Notes under the pieces: model-generated
Told to the model about the DNA's origin: nothing
Databases searched by the model: none
What the model saw: only the letters and a program-made list of their open reading frames with translations
Translations under genes and position numbers: made by a program
NCBI RefSeq assembly: GCF_000379845.1
Contig: NZ_KB903778.1
Span: 28,181-61,201 of the forward strand
DNA from: Moraxella boevrei DSM 14165
GTDB lineage: Bacteria; Pseudomonadota; Gammaproteobacteria; Pseudomonadales; Moraxellaceae
DNA length: 33,021 nt
Direction: 5' to 3'
Shown here: positions 1-7,768 of the stretch, in pieces
Position numbering within the stretch: the stretch's first letter is position 1
How the letters are laid out: each line of letters starts with the position of its first letter

Positions 1-3000
1 CCGAAGCCGATAAAATCGCTAAAGAAAAAGCTGAAGCCGATAAAATCGCTAAAGAAAAAGCCGAAGCCGATAAAATCGCTAAAGAAAAAGCTGAACAAGA
101 TGCAAAAGAGCAAGCAGAAGCAAAAGAGCTTGCCAAAAATCCGCCCAAAATTTCGTTTGATAATGTTACTGATGACAACATCATCAACCAAAATGAAAGC
201 CAAACTACCCTTACCATTACAGGCAAGGTAGCAAACAGCAAGACAGGCGATGTTTTGAGCATAACGATTGGCACAGCAAGCCAAACAGTTGTTATTACGG
301 ACGGCAAATTTAGCTTAAACTTAGACGGTAAAACCTTAGTTGTTCATAATCAAATTTTGGCAAGCCTAACCCGAAACGGAAAAGAAATTGGCAAAGAAAT
401 CCATACTTATCAAGTAGATACTGACATTGATACACCCAAAATCAACTTTAACGATATCACCGATGATAATGTGATTAATTTAAAAGAAAGCGAAGGTAAA
501 ATCAACGTCTCTGGCAGGGTGGACAATGCCAAAGATGGCGATGAAATAATGCTTTCTTGCGGTTGCCCGACTTGCACAGGTGTGGAATGGGTAGATATTA
601 AAGCAACTATCAAAAATGGGGCATTCAGCGTCAATTTTGACGGCTCGGAGATGGTCGGCAATGGTCGTACAGTGGTCAAAGCAAGCTTAACAACAAAGGA
701 CGATGCAGGCAATAGTGCCACAGGTACAGCCGAAAAATCCTATGACGTGGACATTACACCGCCTGACCCAAGTTTTGTTTACGAAAAAATCGGTCAAGAT
801 AGCGTGATTAACGCTAAAACGGCTGAAAATGACATTATTTTGCGTGGCAAAGTGGTCAATCTAGGCGACAATGAAACCCTTGCCGTAAAAATCGTAGTAA
901 ATGGTAAGGATTATGTTGCCACAAAAAATGGTGATTATTATCAAGTGTCTGTTGCAAGTAGTGAGTTTGCAAATGGTCAAGATATAACATGGCATTTGAC
1001 CGCCAAAGATAAAGCGGGCAACGAAAAAATCATTGAACAAAATCAAAGCTATACTTATGATGTGGCTTTAAATGCCCCAACGGTGGAAATTGCCAACAAT
1101 AATCAAACGGTCAATATCGCCAAAAAAGGGCTAACGCTCTCTGGCAATCTAAATTTTGATGATGACGTGGTAAAATCATCTGTGAAAGTGGAAGTATTGT
1201 TAAACGGTCAGACACATTTGGCAACGGTCAATCCAAACACTAAAACTTGGACACTTGATTTGGCTGAAAACATTGCCAAAGCCGTACAAGGCGATAACAA
1301 CTACACCGTTAAAGTAAGCGTACAAGACAAAGCAGGTAATACCGCAGAAAATCAATCTATTGGCAAATTTTTGGTGGACACGATTGCTCCACAAATCACG
1401 GTTAAGCTAAATGACATCGGTGAAATTGCTCAAAATGGCACGGAAAAAATTGCTTTAACTGGTACGGTTACAGGCGAATTTAAGGCGAACGATAAGGTCA
1501 AAATACTGGTCAATGGTACAGAATTTACCGCCCCCATTTTGGCAACAAGCACTGCCCCAAATGGTACTTTTAGCGTGGAAGTGCCACGAATTTCACTTAT
1601 TCAAAATGCCAGTCAAAAAATTTCAGCCAGCATCGAGAGCATTGATGATGTGGGTAATGTTGGTACGCATTCAAATGAGCAAAGTTATAATGTGGGGGCA
1701 GTCGTTACGTCTCCTGTTACATCACCAATGCCGACATCGCCCATCCCACCAAAAGAAACAAATGTTCATTTAAACAGCATTACCAACGATGATGTCATCA
1801 ATGTAACCGAAAGCAAAACCGCCAAAACCAAAATCACAGGCACGGCAGAAAATGCAAATGGTCAAATGGTAACAGTGCAAATTGGCAATGATAAACACAA
1901 TGTAAAAGTGGAAAATGGCACATTTAGCCTTGATGTGGATACAAAAACTTTGGTGGAAAATCAAGCTGGTAAAGTTTCAGCCAGCCTAAACGGTCAAGCG
2001 AGCGAACGAGCCTATAAAGTAGATAATTTTGCGTCCACTCAAATCAAAATCAATGACATGGTAGAAATCAACCCAAGCAACATGGTGCGTTTGACGGGCA
2101 AAATTACACTTGATGGTTTGTTTGCCAAATATCAAAACCCCATTCAGCTACAATCCTTTATTGCTAAATTAAATGGCAAAGAGTATGCAGTGGCGGTCAA
2201 TACCAAAGACCAGTCATTTTCGTGGGACATCAGCCTTGCAGATTTACAAAATGCCAAAGGACAAGAAATTAGTTTTGTCAATAAGGGTGGTATCAGCCTA
2301 TACGATTATCAACATGGTGAAGTGGTATTCCAAGGTACGCCACAGCTTGCCACGAATGCTTATCAATTTAACAACAATCCCTATGTGGCAAATGGATCGG
2401 TAAAACAAGATTTTGCCTTAAACCAAACCGAAATCAAAGGGCAAGTGTCAGGCTCTGCAAAAGCAGGCGATACGGTGGACATCACCATTGGCAAAGAAAT
2501 CGTGCGTACCGAAGTACAAAAAGATTTGAGTTTTGCTGTTACGGTAGAAGATGGTGTGTTAAAACAAGCCGATAAACTCACTGCCACTTTGACAGGGAAA
2601 AATTATCAAGGACAAAAAGTAAGCGTACAAACCGAACATGCTTATGAGACAGGTACAGGTAAGGCAAAAGGTGAATTTGTCAGCAAATTTGTTACCCCAA
2701 GCGAAAACGAATTGCCTTATTTTATTAAAGTGGTGGAAACTATTCACAAAGATTTTGGCTATTTAAAACGCTTTGAATACGGTCAAGGGGCAGAGATTAC
2801 TTATTCATTTAACAAAGAATATTATCAAGCACGAGATTGGACACATACCAATCGTAAAGCTGTGCGTGATGCCCTTGCTAATTATGCTAAATATGCCGAT
2901 TTGAAATTTGTAGAATTGCCTGACAATTCTGGTGTGAATGTACCAAATGGTGTTGGGCGTGCCGACATTGAATTTCATCATCGCCCATTGACAAAAGCAG

Positions 3001-4241
3001 CAGGTACTGCTGAGTTTGGCGGTAATGTGAACATCAGCACCAGCCACAATTACATGGATAATCGTAATGGATTTCATGTGGTAATGCATGAGATTGGACA
3101 TTCTTTGGGCATGAAACATACCCACGAAACACCTAACCCGTTAAGCTATACCGAAGACAGCACAGGGCTTAGCGTGATGTCATATAAAGGTACACAAATG
3201 GACGTCAATCGTTGGGATTTGCGTATATTTGACATTGCTTTTGTGCAATATCGTTATGGCGTAAACAAAAATGAACGTACAGGCGATGATGTTTATACCT
3301 TCAAGGCGTTTAACACACAAGTGGCAGACGGCGATGTGTATATTTGGGACGGAGCAGGCGTAGATACTTTTGATGCGTCCAAAGAAAAAGAGCGTGTTAC
3401 GGTGGATTTGACACCAGGGTCTTGGATTTATCGTGGCGAAAAAACCCAGAATTTTGTGCTAGAAAAACATGAAGATTTATCTGCACAGCAATTCTTAGGC
3501 ATGGACGGTTTTGTCAATGACCCCCAACGCTACCTATCACAAGGCAAAGGCAGATATACCTTTACAGACGGTCAAGCCTTTATCGGCTATGGCACACAGC
3601 TAGAACGTTTAATCGGTTCGGATTATAATGATAATCTTAAAGGTAATGTCGCCGACAACGAAATTTTTGGTGGCAAGGGCGATGACTGGATAGACGGCAA
3701 AGACGGCAACGATTTTCTGGACGGCGGTCAAGGCGTGGATACCATTCACGGTGGCAAAGGTGATGATATTTTTGTCGTGGATAATGCTAAAGATTTGGTG
3801 GTAGAAAATCACCTTGAAGGTATAGATACCGTGTACAGCCATGCCCAGAGCTATACACTCTCTGCTAATGTGGAAAATATCAGTTTGTTTGGCATAGCAG
3901 AAATTGCCATTGGTAATGATTTGAACAACCGCATTGTTGGTAATGAATTATCCAATACTTTAACAGGTGGTTCTGGCAAAGATACTTTTGTATTTAGTAA
4001 TCTATTAAATGGCTCGGTGGATACCATCACCGACTTTAATGTAAGTGAAGATAGCATTGCCTTGGCGTTAAGCGTGTTTGATAATTTAACCAAAGACAAT
4101 ATCAAAGAACACATCAAATATAACAGCCAGACTGGGGCATTATCTTATGATAAAGACGGAGCAGGCATAGGCGATGCGGTACAGTTTGCGATAATTGGCA
4201 CAGGATTTGACGAAACACAAATCAATTATACCATTATCTAA
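1..4241 (+). CDS. RTX exoprotein with Ig-like repeats and serralysin-like (M10) metalloprotease domain, 5'-truncated
   Basis: The frame is open from the left edge (first full codon at base 3) to TAA at 4239; 1412 residues are visible and the true start lies outside the window. In order: three copies of a charged 10-residue repeat (EADKIAKEKA), about eight Ig-like beta domains (several opening with a TDDN-[IV]-IN motif), a Pro/Thr/Ser linker near 1704-1755 (TSP repeats), then from about 2700 a metalloprotease domain with the zinc site HEIGHSLGMKH (3087-3119) followed by a Met-turn SVMSY. Glycine-Asp nonapeptide RTX repeats follow at 3669-3776, then a C-terminal RTX/M10 C-like domain ending in a hydrophobic tail. 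Serralysins and RTX adhesins are exported by type I secretion through an uncleaved C-terminal signal and fold on calcium; I infer the same here. No hlyB/hlyD/tolC genes are visible. It could be a protease, an adhesin with a degenerate protease domain, or both; the zinc ligands look intact. Confidence 0.85.
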   Translation, partial: EADKIAKEKAEADKIAKEKAEADKIAKEKAEQDAKEQAEAKELAKNPPKISFDNVTDDNIINQNESQTTLTITGKVANSKTGDVLSITIGTASQTVVITDGKFSLNLDGKTLVVHNQILASLTRNGKEIGKEIHTYQVDTDIDTPKINFNDITDDNVINLKESEGKINVSGRVDNAKDGDEIMLSCGCPTCTGVEWVDIKATIKNGAFSVNFDGSEMVGNGRTVVKASLTTKDDAGNSATGTAEKSYDVDITPPDPSFVYEKIGQDSVINAKTAENDIILRGKVVNLGDNETLAVKIVVNGKDYVATKNGDYYQVSVASSEFANGQDITWHLTAKDKAGNEKIIEQNQSYTYDVALNAPTVEIANNNQTVNIAKKGLTLSGNLNFDDDVVKSSVKVEVLLNGQTHLATVNPNTKTWTLDLAENIAKAVQGDNNYTVKVSVQDKAGNTAENQSIGKFLVDTIAPQITVKLNDIGEIAQNGTEKIALTGTVTGEFKANDKVKILVNGTEFTAPILATSTAPNGTFSVEVPRISLIQNASQKISASIESIDDVGNVGTHSNEQSYNVGAVVTSPVTSPMPTSPIPPKETNVHLNSITNDDVINVTESKTAKTKITGTAENANGQMVTVQIGNDKHNVKVENGTFSLDVDTKTLVENQAGKVSASLNGQASERAYKVDNFASTQIKINDMVEINPSNMVRLTGKITLDGLFAKYQNPIQLQSFIAKLNGKEYAVAVNTKDQSFSWDISLADLQNAKGQEISFVNKGGISLYDYQHGEVVFQGTPQLATNAYQFNNNPYVANGSVKQDFALNQTEIKGQVSGSAKAGDTVDITIGKEIVRTEVQKDLSFAVTVEDGVLKQADKLTATLTGKNYQGQKVSVQTEHAYETGTGKAKGEFVSKFVTPSENELPYFIKVVETIHKDFGYLKRFEYGQGAEITYSFNKEYYQARDWTHTNRKAVRDALANYAKYADLKFVELPDNSGVNVPNGVGRADIEFHHRPLTKAAGTAEFGGNVNISTSHNYMDNRNGFHVVMHEIGHSLGMKHTHETPNPLSYTEDSTGLSVMSYKGTQMDVNRWDLRIFDIAFVQYRYGVNKNERTGDDVYTFKAFNTQVADGDVYIWDGAGVDTFDASKEKERVTVDLTPGSWIYRGEKTQNFVLEKHEDLSAQQFLGMDGFVNDPQRYLSQGKGRYTFTDGQAFIGYGTQLERLIGSDYNDNLKGNVADNEIFGGKGDDWIDGKDGNDFLDGGQGVDTIHGGKGDDIFVVDNAKDLVVENHLEGIDTVYSHAQSYTLSANVENISLFGIAEIAIGNDLNNRIVGNELSNTLTGGSGKDTFVFSNLLNGSVDTITDFNVSEDSIALALSVFDNLTKDNIKEHIKYNSQTGALSYDKDGAGIGDAVQFAIIGTGFDETQINYTII
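3..92 (+). repeat. 30-bp in-frame tandem repeat (3 visible copies)
   Basis: Three consecutive 30-base units encode EADKIAKEKA. They are almost identical; the visible variation is C/T at the last base of the unit. The array probably continues left of the window. The heptad-like spacing of Ala/Ile and the alternating charges predict a helical or coiled-coil stalk. Near-identity at the DNA level suggests recent expansion or contraction by slippage or recombination. Confidence 0.85.
3669..3776 (+). repeat. RTX calcium-binding nonapeptide repeats
   Basis: Four consecutive nonapeptides of the GGxGxDxxx type are readable: GGKGDDWID, GKDGNDFLD, GGQGVDTIH and GGKGDDIFV. In the RTX family such repeats form a calcium-filled parallel beta roll that folds after type I secretion. 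A second, weaker Asn/Gly-rich stretch with GGSGKDTF follows nearer the C terminus. Confidence 0.85.
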
Positions 4242-4248
4242 AACCTAC

Positions 4249-4282
4249 AAAATCCCTTAAGATATCATTCTTAGGGGATTTT
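4249..4282 (+). terminator. intrinsic terminator after the RTX gene
   Basis: A 12-base-pair inverted repeat (arms 4249-4260 and 4271-4282, one G-U pair, 10-base loop) starts 7 bases after the stop codon. The right arm ends in TTTT but no longer U-tract follows, so termination may be moderate. The 5' AAAA on the left arm makes it potentially bidirectional. Confidence 0.7.
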
Positions 4283-4324
4283 CACTGATTGCCATAACCA
4301 ATGAGCATAACCACAAATTTTAAT

Positions 4325-4353
4325 TTGCCAAAGTGATAAAATTGGGTAATAAT
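4325..4353 (+). promoter_or_regulatory. candidate sigma-70 promoter of dapD
   Basis: TTGCCA (4325-4330), a 17-base spacer and AATAAT (4348-4353) lie just upstream of dapD and predict a start near 4360 and a 5' leader of about 20 bases. The -35 overlaps a TTTGCCAAA nonamer that recurs in this window. Called by eye. Confidence 0.4.
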
Positions 4354-4379
4354 AGTCAATTTAAGCTGTAGGAAAATTT

Positions 4380-5201
4380 ATGTCAAATTTACAATCTATC
4401 ATTGAAACCGCCTTTGACAACCGTGCCAATTTTGGGGCAAGCGATTGCCCATCCGATGTGCGTTCTGCCGTTGATGAAGTGCTTGCCAAATTAGACAAAG
4501 GTGAACTAAGAGTTGCCGAAAAAATTGACGGCGAATGGGTGGTTCATCAATGGATTAAAAAAGCGGTACTATTATCTTTTAAAATCAATGACAATAAGCC
4601 CATTGAGTCGTGCGATTTACGCTTTTTTGATAAAGTGGACACCAAATTTACCGATTGGTCAGAAGCAGATTTTAAAAACGCAGGCATACGAGTCGTTCCC
4701 CCTGCCGTGGCTCGTAAAGGCTCATTTATCGGTAAAAATGTAATTTTAATGCCAAGCTATGTCAATATCGGTGCCTATGTGGACGAAAGCACCATGGTAG
4801 ATACATGGGCGACTGTCGGCTCGTGTGCCCAAATTGGCAAAAACGTGCATTTGTCGGGCGGTGTGGGTATTGGTGGTGTATTAGAACCACTACAAGCTAA
4901 CCCAACCATTATTGAAGACAACTGCTTTATTGGGGCTAGAAGTGAAATCGTGGAAGGCGTGATTGTGGAAGAAGGCTCGGTTATTTCTATGGGCGTTTAT
5001 ATCGGTCAATCCACCAAAATTTTAGACCGCGAAACAGGTGAAATCTCATACGGTCGTATCCCAAAAGGCTCTGTTGTTGTGTCAGGCTCTTTGCCAAGCA
5101 AAGATGGCTCGCATAGCCTATACTGTGCGGTAATTGTGAAAAAAGTGGACGCCCAAACAAGAGCAAAAACGTCAATTAATGACTTACTAAGAGCAGATTA
5201 A
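4380..5201 (+). CDS. dapD: 2,3,4,5-tetrahydropyridine-2,6-dicarboxylate N-succinyltransferase
   Basis: DapD transfers succinyl from succinyl-CoA to tetrahydrodipicolinate in the succinylase branch of the diaminopimelate/lysine pathway, supplying peptidoglycan cross-links; it is cytosolic. The 273-residue length is normal for the family. An N-terminal helical part (about 1-100) is followed by a left-handed beta-helix of hexapeptide repeats (for example [21 protein letters not shown] and the stretch through [21 protein letters not shown]). The ATG at 4380 follows an AGGA ribosome-binding site. The gene is flanked by its own promoter candidate and by terminators on both sides, so it is probably monocistronic. 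Nothing unusual is visible, and I am very sure of the identity. Confidence 0.97.
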   Translation: MSNLQSIIETAFDNRANFGASDCPSDVRSAVDEVLAKLDKGELRVAEKIDGEWVVHQWIKKAVLLSFKINDNKPIESCDLRFFDKVDTKFTDWSEADFKNAGIRVVPPAVARKGSFIGKNVILMPSYVNIGAYVDESTMVDTWATVGSCAQIGKNVHLSGGVGIGGVLEPLQANPTIIEDNCFIGARSEIVEGVIVEEGSVISMGVYIGQSTKILDRETGEISYGRIPKGSVVVSGSLPSKDGSHSLYCAVIVKKVDAQTRAKTSINDLLRAD

Positions 5202-5232
5202 TTTTGATTTGATATTTGATAAATGAAAGGGT

Positions 5233-5264
5233 AAAACCACGCAAATTTATTTGGGTGGTTTTTT
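5233..5264 (+). terminator. intrinsic terminator of dapD
   Basis: Arms AAAACCAC (5233-5240) and GTGGTTTT (5255-5262), extended inwards by four more pairs after one G/G mismatch, are followed by a run of T to 5264. It lies about 30 bases after the dapD stop codon. Confidence 0.85.
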
Positions 5265-5513
5265 AACTACTAGGTTTAGTCTGTAGATGAATAGTCTGCA
5301 AAATTCATATCATTTTCTGAATTTGACGTATATTTTAAACGCTTATCAACATTGGAAAATTTTAAATCAAAGGTTAAAAAAGTTTGCCAGTCGCACGGTC
5401 AATTTCTATTATCTTTACTGTCTTTACGTAAAAAACAGCAAATAATTTCAATGATGCTTGTCTTGCTAATCTATGCTAAACTAGTTGCATTTCATCACGT
5501 TGTAGCTAAAAAC

Positions 5514-6275
5514 ATGGACATCACCACAGTTTTTATTATTATCGCCATTTTTGTTGTGTCTAGCGTATTTCATGGTATGACAGGGATTGGCGTGACCTTG
5601 ATTGCCACTACCGCTTTAGCAAGTTTTTTGCCCATGCGTGAAGTGTTGATGCTTACCGTATTGCCGTGTTTATTTGTGAATTTGGTGGTGTTTTTGGACG
5701 GTGGTAAGGTTGGTTATTATTTCAAAAAATATGGGTTGCTTGCCCTGCTGAGTTTTATTGGTAGTTGGTTTGGGGCAAAACTCGTCTATATTATCCCAAG
5801 CGATGTGTTGATTTTGGTATTGGGGATTTTGATTGTCGGTTATGTTGCGATGCAGTTTATCGCCATGCGGACAGGGCGAAATTTTACCTTGCCTAACAAT
5901 CAGCCCACGCTCATTGTGGTGGGTTTACTCGCAGGGATTTTGGGTGGAGCGACCAATGCGATGTCGCCGTTACTGGTCATGTATTTGTTATCGGCGACGA
6001 GCCATTTAGCTGACCCAAAAATGGAGATGATAAAATCCAGTAACTTGTGTTATGTTGTTGGCAAAATTGCCCAAATTTTTGTGCTTGCCCCTGCGATGTT
6101 GATAAAACCCACACAAGATTTGCTGTTATATGGTGCGATTAGCATCATTTCGGTGCTAACCTTGTCTGTGGGTTTTTATTTTCGCCACAAAATTTCGGTG
6201 GCTGTGTTTAAAAAAATGACGCTTGGAATTTTGCTTGTACTTGGGTTAAAAGCCTTGTGGACGGTTATTGTTTAA
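5514..6275 (+). CDS. TSUP (TauE/SafE) family membrane permease
   Basis: A very hydrophobic protein of 253 residues from the chosen ATG, with about seven or eight membrane segments in two similar halves. The first half opens with VSSVFHGMTGIGVTL and the second with VVGLLAGILGGATNAMSPLL; this duplicated Gly-rich pattern is characteristic of TSUP permeases, which export or import sulfite, sulfoacetate, thiosulfate or related organic anions. The substrate cannot be told. The frame is open further upstream (TTG at 5352, ATG at 5451), but the extra residues are not family-like and no start has a strong Shine-Dalgarno; 5514 gives the usual family length. The gene is alone on its strand and converges on capA, with only 34 bases between the stop codons. 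Confidence 0.82.
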   Translation: MDITTVFIIIAIFVVSSVFHGMTGIGVTLIATTALASFLPMREVLMLTVLPCLFVNLVVFLDGGKVGYYFKKYGLLALLSFIGSWFGAKLVYIIPSDVLILVLGILIVGYVAMQFIAMRTGRNFTLPNNQPTLIVVGLLAGILGGATNAMSPLLVMYLLSATSHLADPKMEMIKSSNLCYVVGKIAQIFVLAPAMLIKPTQDLLLYGAISIISVLTLSVGFYFRHKISVAVFKKMTLGILLVLGLKALWTVIV

Positions 6276-6309
6276 CGAAAATATTTTGCCAACGTTGTTT
6301 TTAAGAATG

Positions 6310-7584
6310 CTATTTTTTCAAAATTTTTTGCTGTTCAAACATCAACGGCGTATCGGGAAAATCCAATGCCGTCAAACGTTTTAATTCGCCAAAGGCTTGA
6401 TGCTTGGGGTCAAGCTGTAGTCCTTTTTCCTTGGTTTGTTGAATGGACACCACATCCGCTTGCAAAAATTCACCATTTTTGTTCATTGTAATATTAATGA
6501 GCGGTGCAATGCCGTTTAGCCCACGCACATTAAACGCCCCATAGGTGTTAAAATTACCCAAACTATAAGCGATAAAACGGTTTTTGTAAAGCTCCACACC
6601 ACGAGTAACGTGCGGTCCATGCCCAATCACTACGTCCGCCCCCACGTCAATCAAGCTGTGAGCTAGCTCATACACATTACCACGTTTTTCGTTGAGATAT
6701 AGCTCCATGGTTTTGGGAACGTGTACATATTCTGCCCCTTCTGCTCCGCCGTGAAAGGACACAATCACGATATCTACTTGTTTTTCAAGGTTTTTTACCA
6801 AATTTTTGGCATTGGCTAAATCATTAATATTCACTGTGCCAATGTTGGGAGCAAATGCCACAAAACCGTATTTTACCCCATTTTGCTCAAAAATATCGGT
6901 CGGTTTTGACAATAAACCTGCGTGATGAATACCAACTTTTGTCAAGTTTTCTACGGTTTTTTGCCGTCCAACATCGCCAAAATCGCCCACATGATTATTC
7001 GCCAAGCTCATCAAATTAAACCCTGCATTTTTAAGTATCTGAGCATAACGTTCAGGCATCCGAAACGCATAACAAGTGCGTGGTTTGGCTTTTTCGGTGT
7101 TTGTGTTCTCGGTTTTGGTTGCGGTTGGTTTTTCCGTTGTTTTTGCAGTTGTTATCTCTTGGTCTTTATCGGTTTGTGGCGGACATTTGGTAGAAATGCC
7201 GTTATCCAAAATTGCCCCTTCTAAGTTACCAAACACCACATCACCTTTTAGATAAGGTAAAACTGCTTTAAAGCTATCCTTAGCATCATTCGGCGGTAAA
7301 AAGCCGTCATTGGGAAAATTTGAACCAATCATGACATCGCCAACTGCCACAATATTAACGCTGTCGCTTGGGTTATTGGTTGCGGTAGCTGTTAACGTTT
7401 CTGCTGTTGTACTTGCTGTGCTAATCTGTGGCGTTTGATTCGTGGTCGATTGATTAAATATATTAAAATTTTTAACAGGATTAATAAGTGAGATTGGATG
7501 AATAGCGTTGTTGGCAATCCCTTCATCAGGTGAAGATAAACCAACGGTTGCGATACCAAACAATAAAAGTGAACGTTTTAACAT
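6310..7584 (-). CDS. CapA/PgsA-like metallophosphatase, secreted
   Basis: CapA-family proteins carry a calcineurin-like metallophosphatase fold and act in poly-gamma-glutamate or capsule systems, though many solitary members have no known role. Family motifs are readable in order: VGDVMIG, GNLEGA, LANNHVGDFG, FHGGAEG, GHGPHVTRGVE and YSLGNF. A start at 7584 is chosen because it follows AAAGGAAA and begins a clean signal peptide (MLKRSLLLFGIATVGLSS); the open frame extends to 7650. This gives 424 residues. Between GNLEGA and the next motif lies a Thr/Lys/Glu-rich insertion of about 40 residues bracketed by two cysteines, perhaps a disulfide-closed surface loop. No capsule or glutamate-ligase genes are nearby, so a capsule role is not supported by context. 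Confidence 0.85.
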   Translation of the reverse strand: MLKRSLLLFGIATVGLSSPDEGIANNAIHPISLINPVKNFNIFNQSTTNQTPQISTASTTAETLTATATNNPSDSVNIVAVGDVMIGSNFPNDGFLPPNDAKDSFKAVLPYLKGDVVFGNLEGAILDNGISTKCPPQTDKDQEITTAKTTEKPTATKTENTNTEKAKPRTCYAFRMPERYAQILKNAGFNLMSLANNHVGDFGDVGRQKTVENLTKVGIHHAGLLSKPTDIFEQNGVKYGFVAFAPNIGTVNINDLANAKNLVKNLEKQVDIVIVSFHGGAEGAEYVHVPKTMELYLNEKRGNVYELAHSLIDVGADVVIGHGPHVTRGVELYKNRFIAYSLGNFNTYGAFNVRGLNGIAPLINITMNKNGEFLQADVVSIQQTKEKGLQLDPKHQAFGELKRLTALDFPDTPLMFEQQKILKK

Positions 7585-7637
7585 TAATTTTCCTTTTAAA
7601 AACAAAATTTTGCAATAAATAACAGTTAACGCGAAAA

Positions 7638-7646
7638 ATAATACCA
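7638..7646 (-). promoter_or_regulatory. candidate extended -10 promoter of capA-like gene
   Basis: On the minus strand TGGTATTAT fits the extended -10 pattern TGnTATAAT in eight of nine fixed or near-fixed positions; the -35 region (CTTTAT at 17 bases) is weak. It predicts a start near 7631 and a leader of about 47 bases. Confidence 0.35.
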
Positions 7647-7726
7647 CCAATGGCTTTAGTATAAAGAATTTGGCAAAAAAAATCTATGCAAAGAGGTGGA
7701 AAAATTCAGCAATTTGGGGGCGTTTA

Positions 7727-7735
7727 TGGTAAAAT
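7727..7735 (+). promoter_or_regulatory. candidate extended -10 promoter of pheT
   Basis: TGGTAAAAT matches an extended -10 element; the -35 region is not recognisable. A start near 7742 would leave about 27 bases before the pheT ATG. It matters because pheT here has no pheS upstream from which it could be read. Confidence 0.4.
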
Positions 7736-7768
7736 TGCAAAAATTTTTTGTGAAAAAAAGAGATATTT

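Noticed and set aside
1-92. Three 30-bp direct repeats resembling a CRISPR array
   Set aside because: The repeats abut with no spacers and stay in frame inside a large gene, so they are coding tandem repeats.
5352-5513. N-terminal extension of the TSUP permease starting at TTG 5352 or ATG 5451
   Set aside because: The extra residues are basic and unlike the family, and no better ribosome-binding site is present; 5514 gives the usual length.
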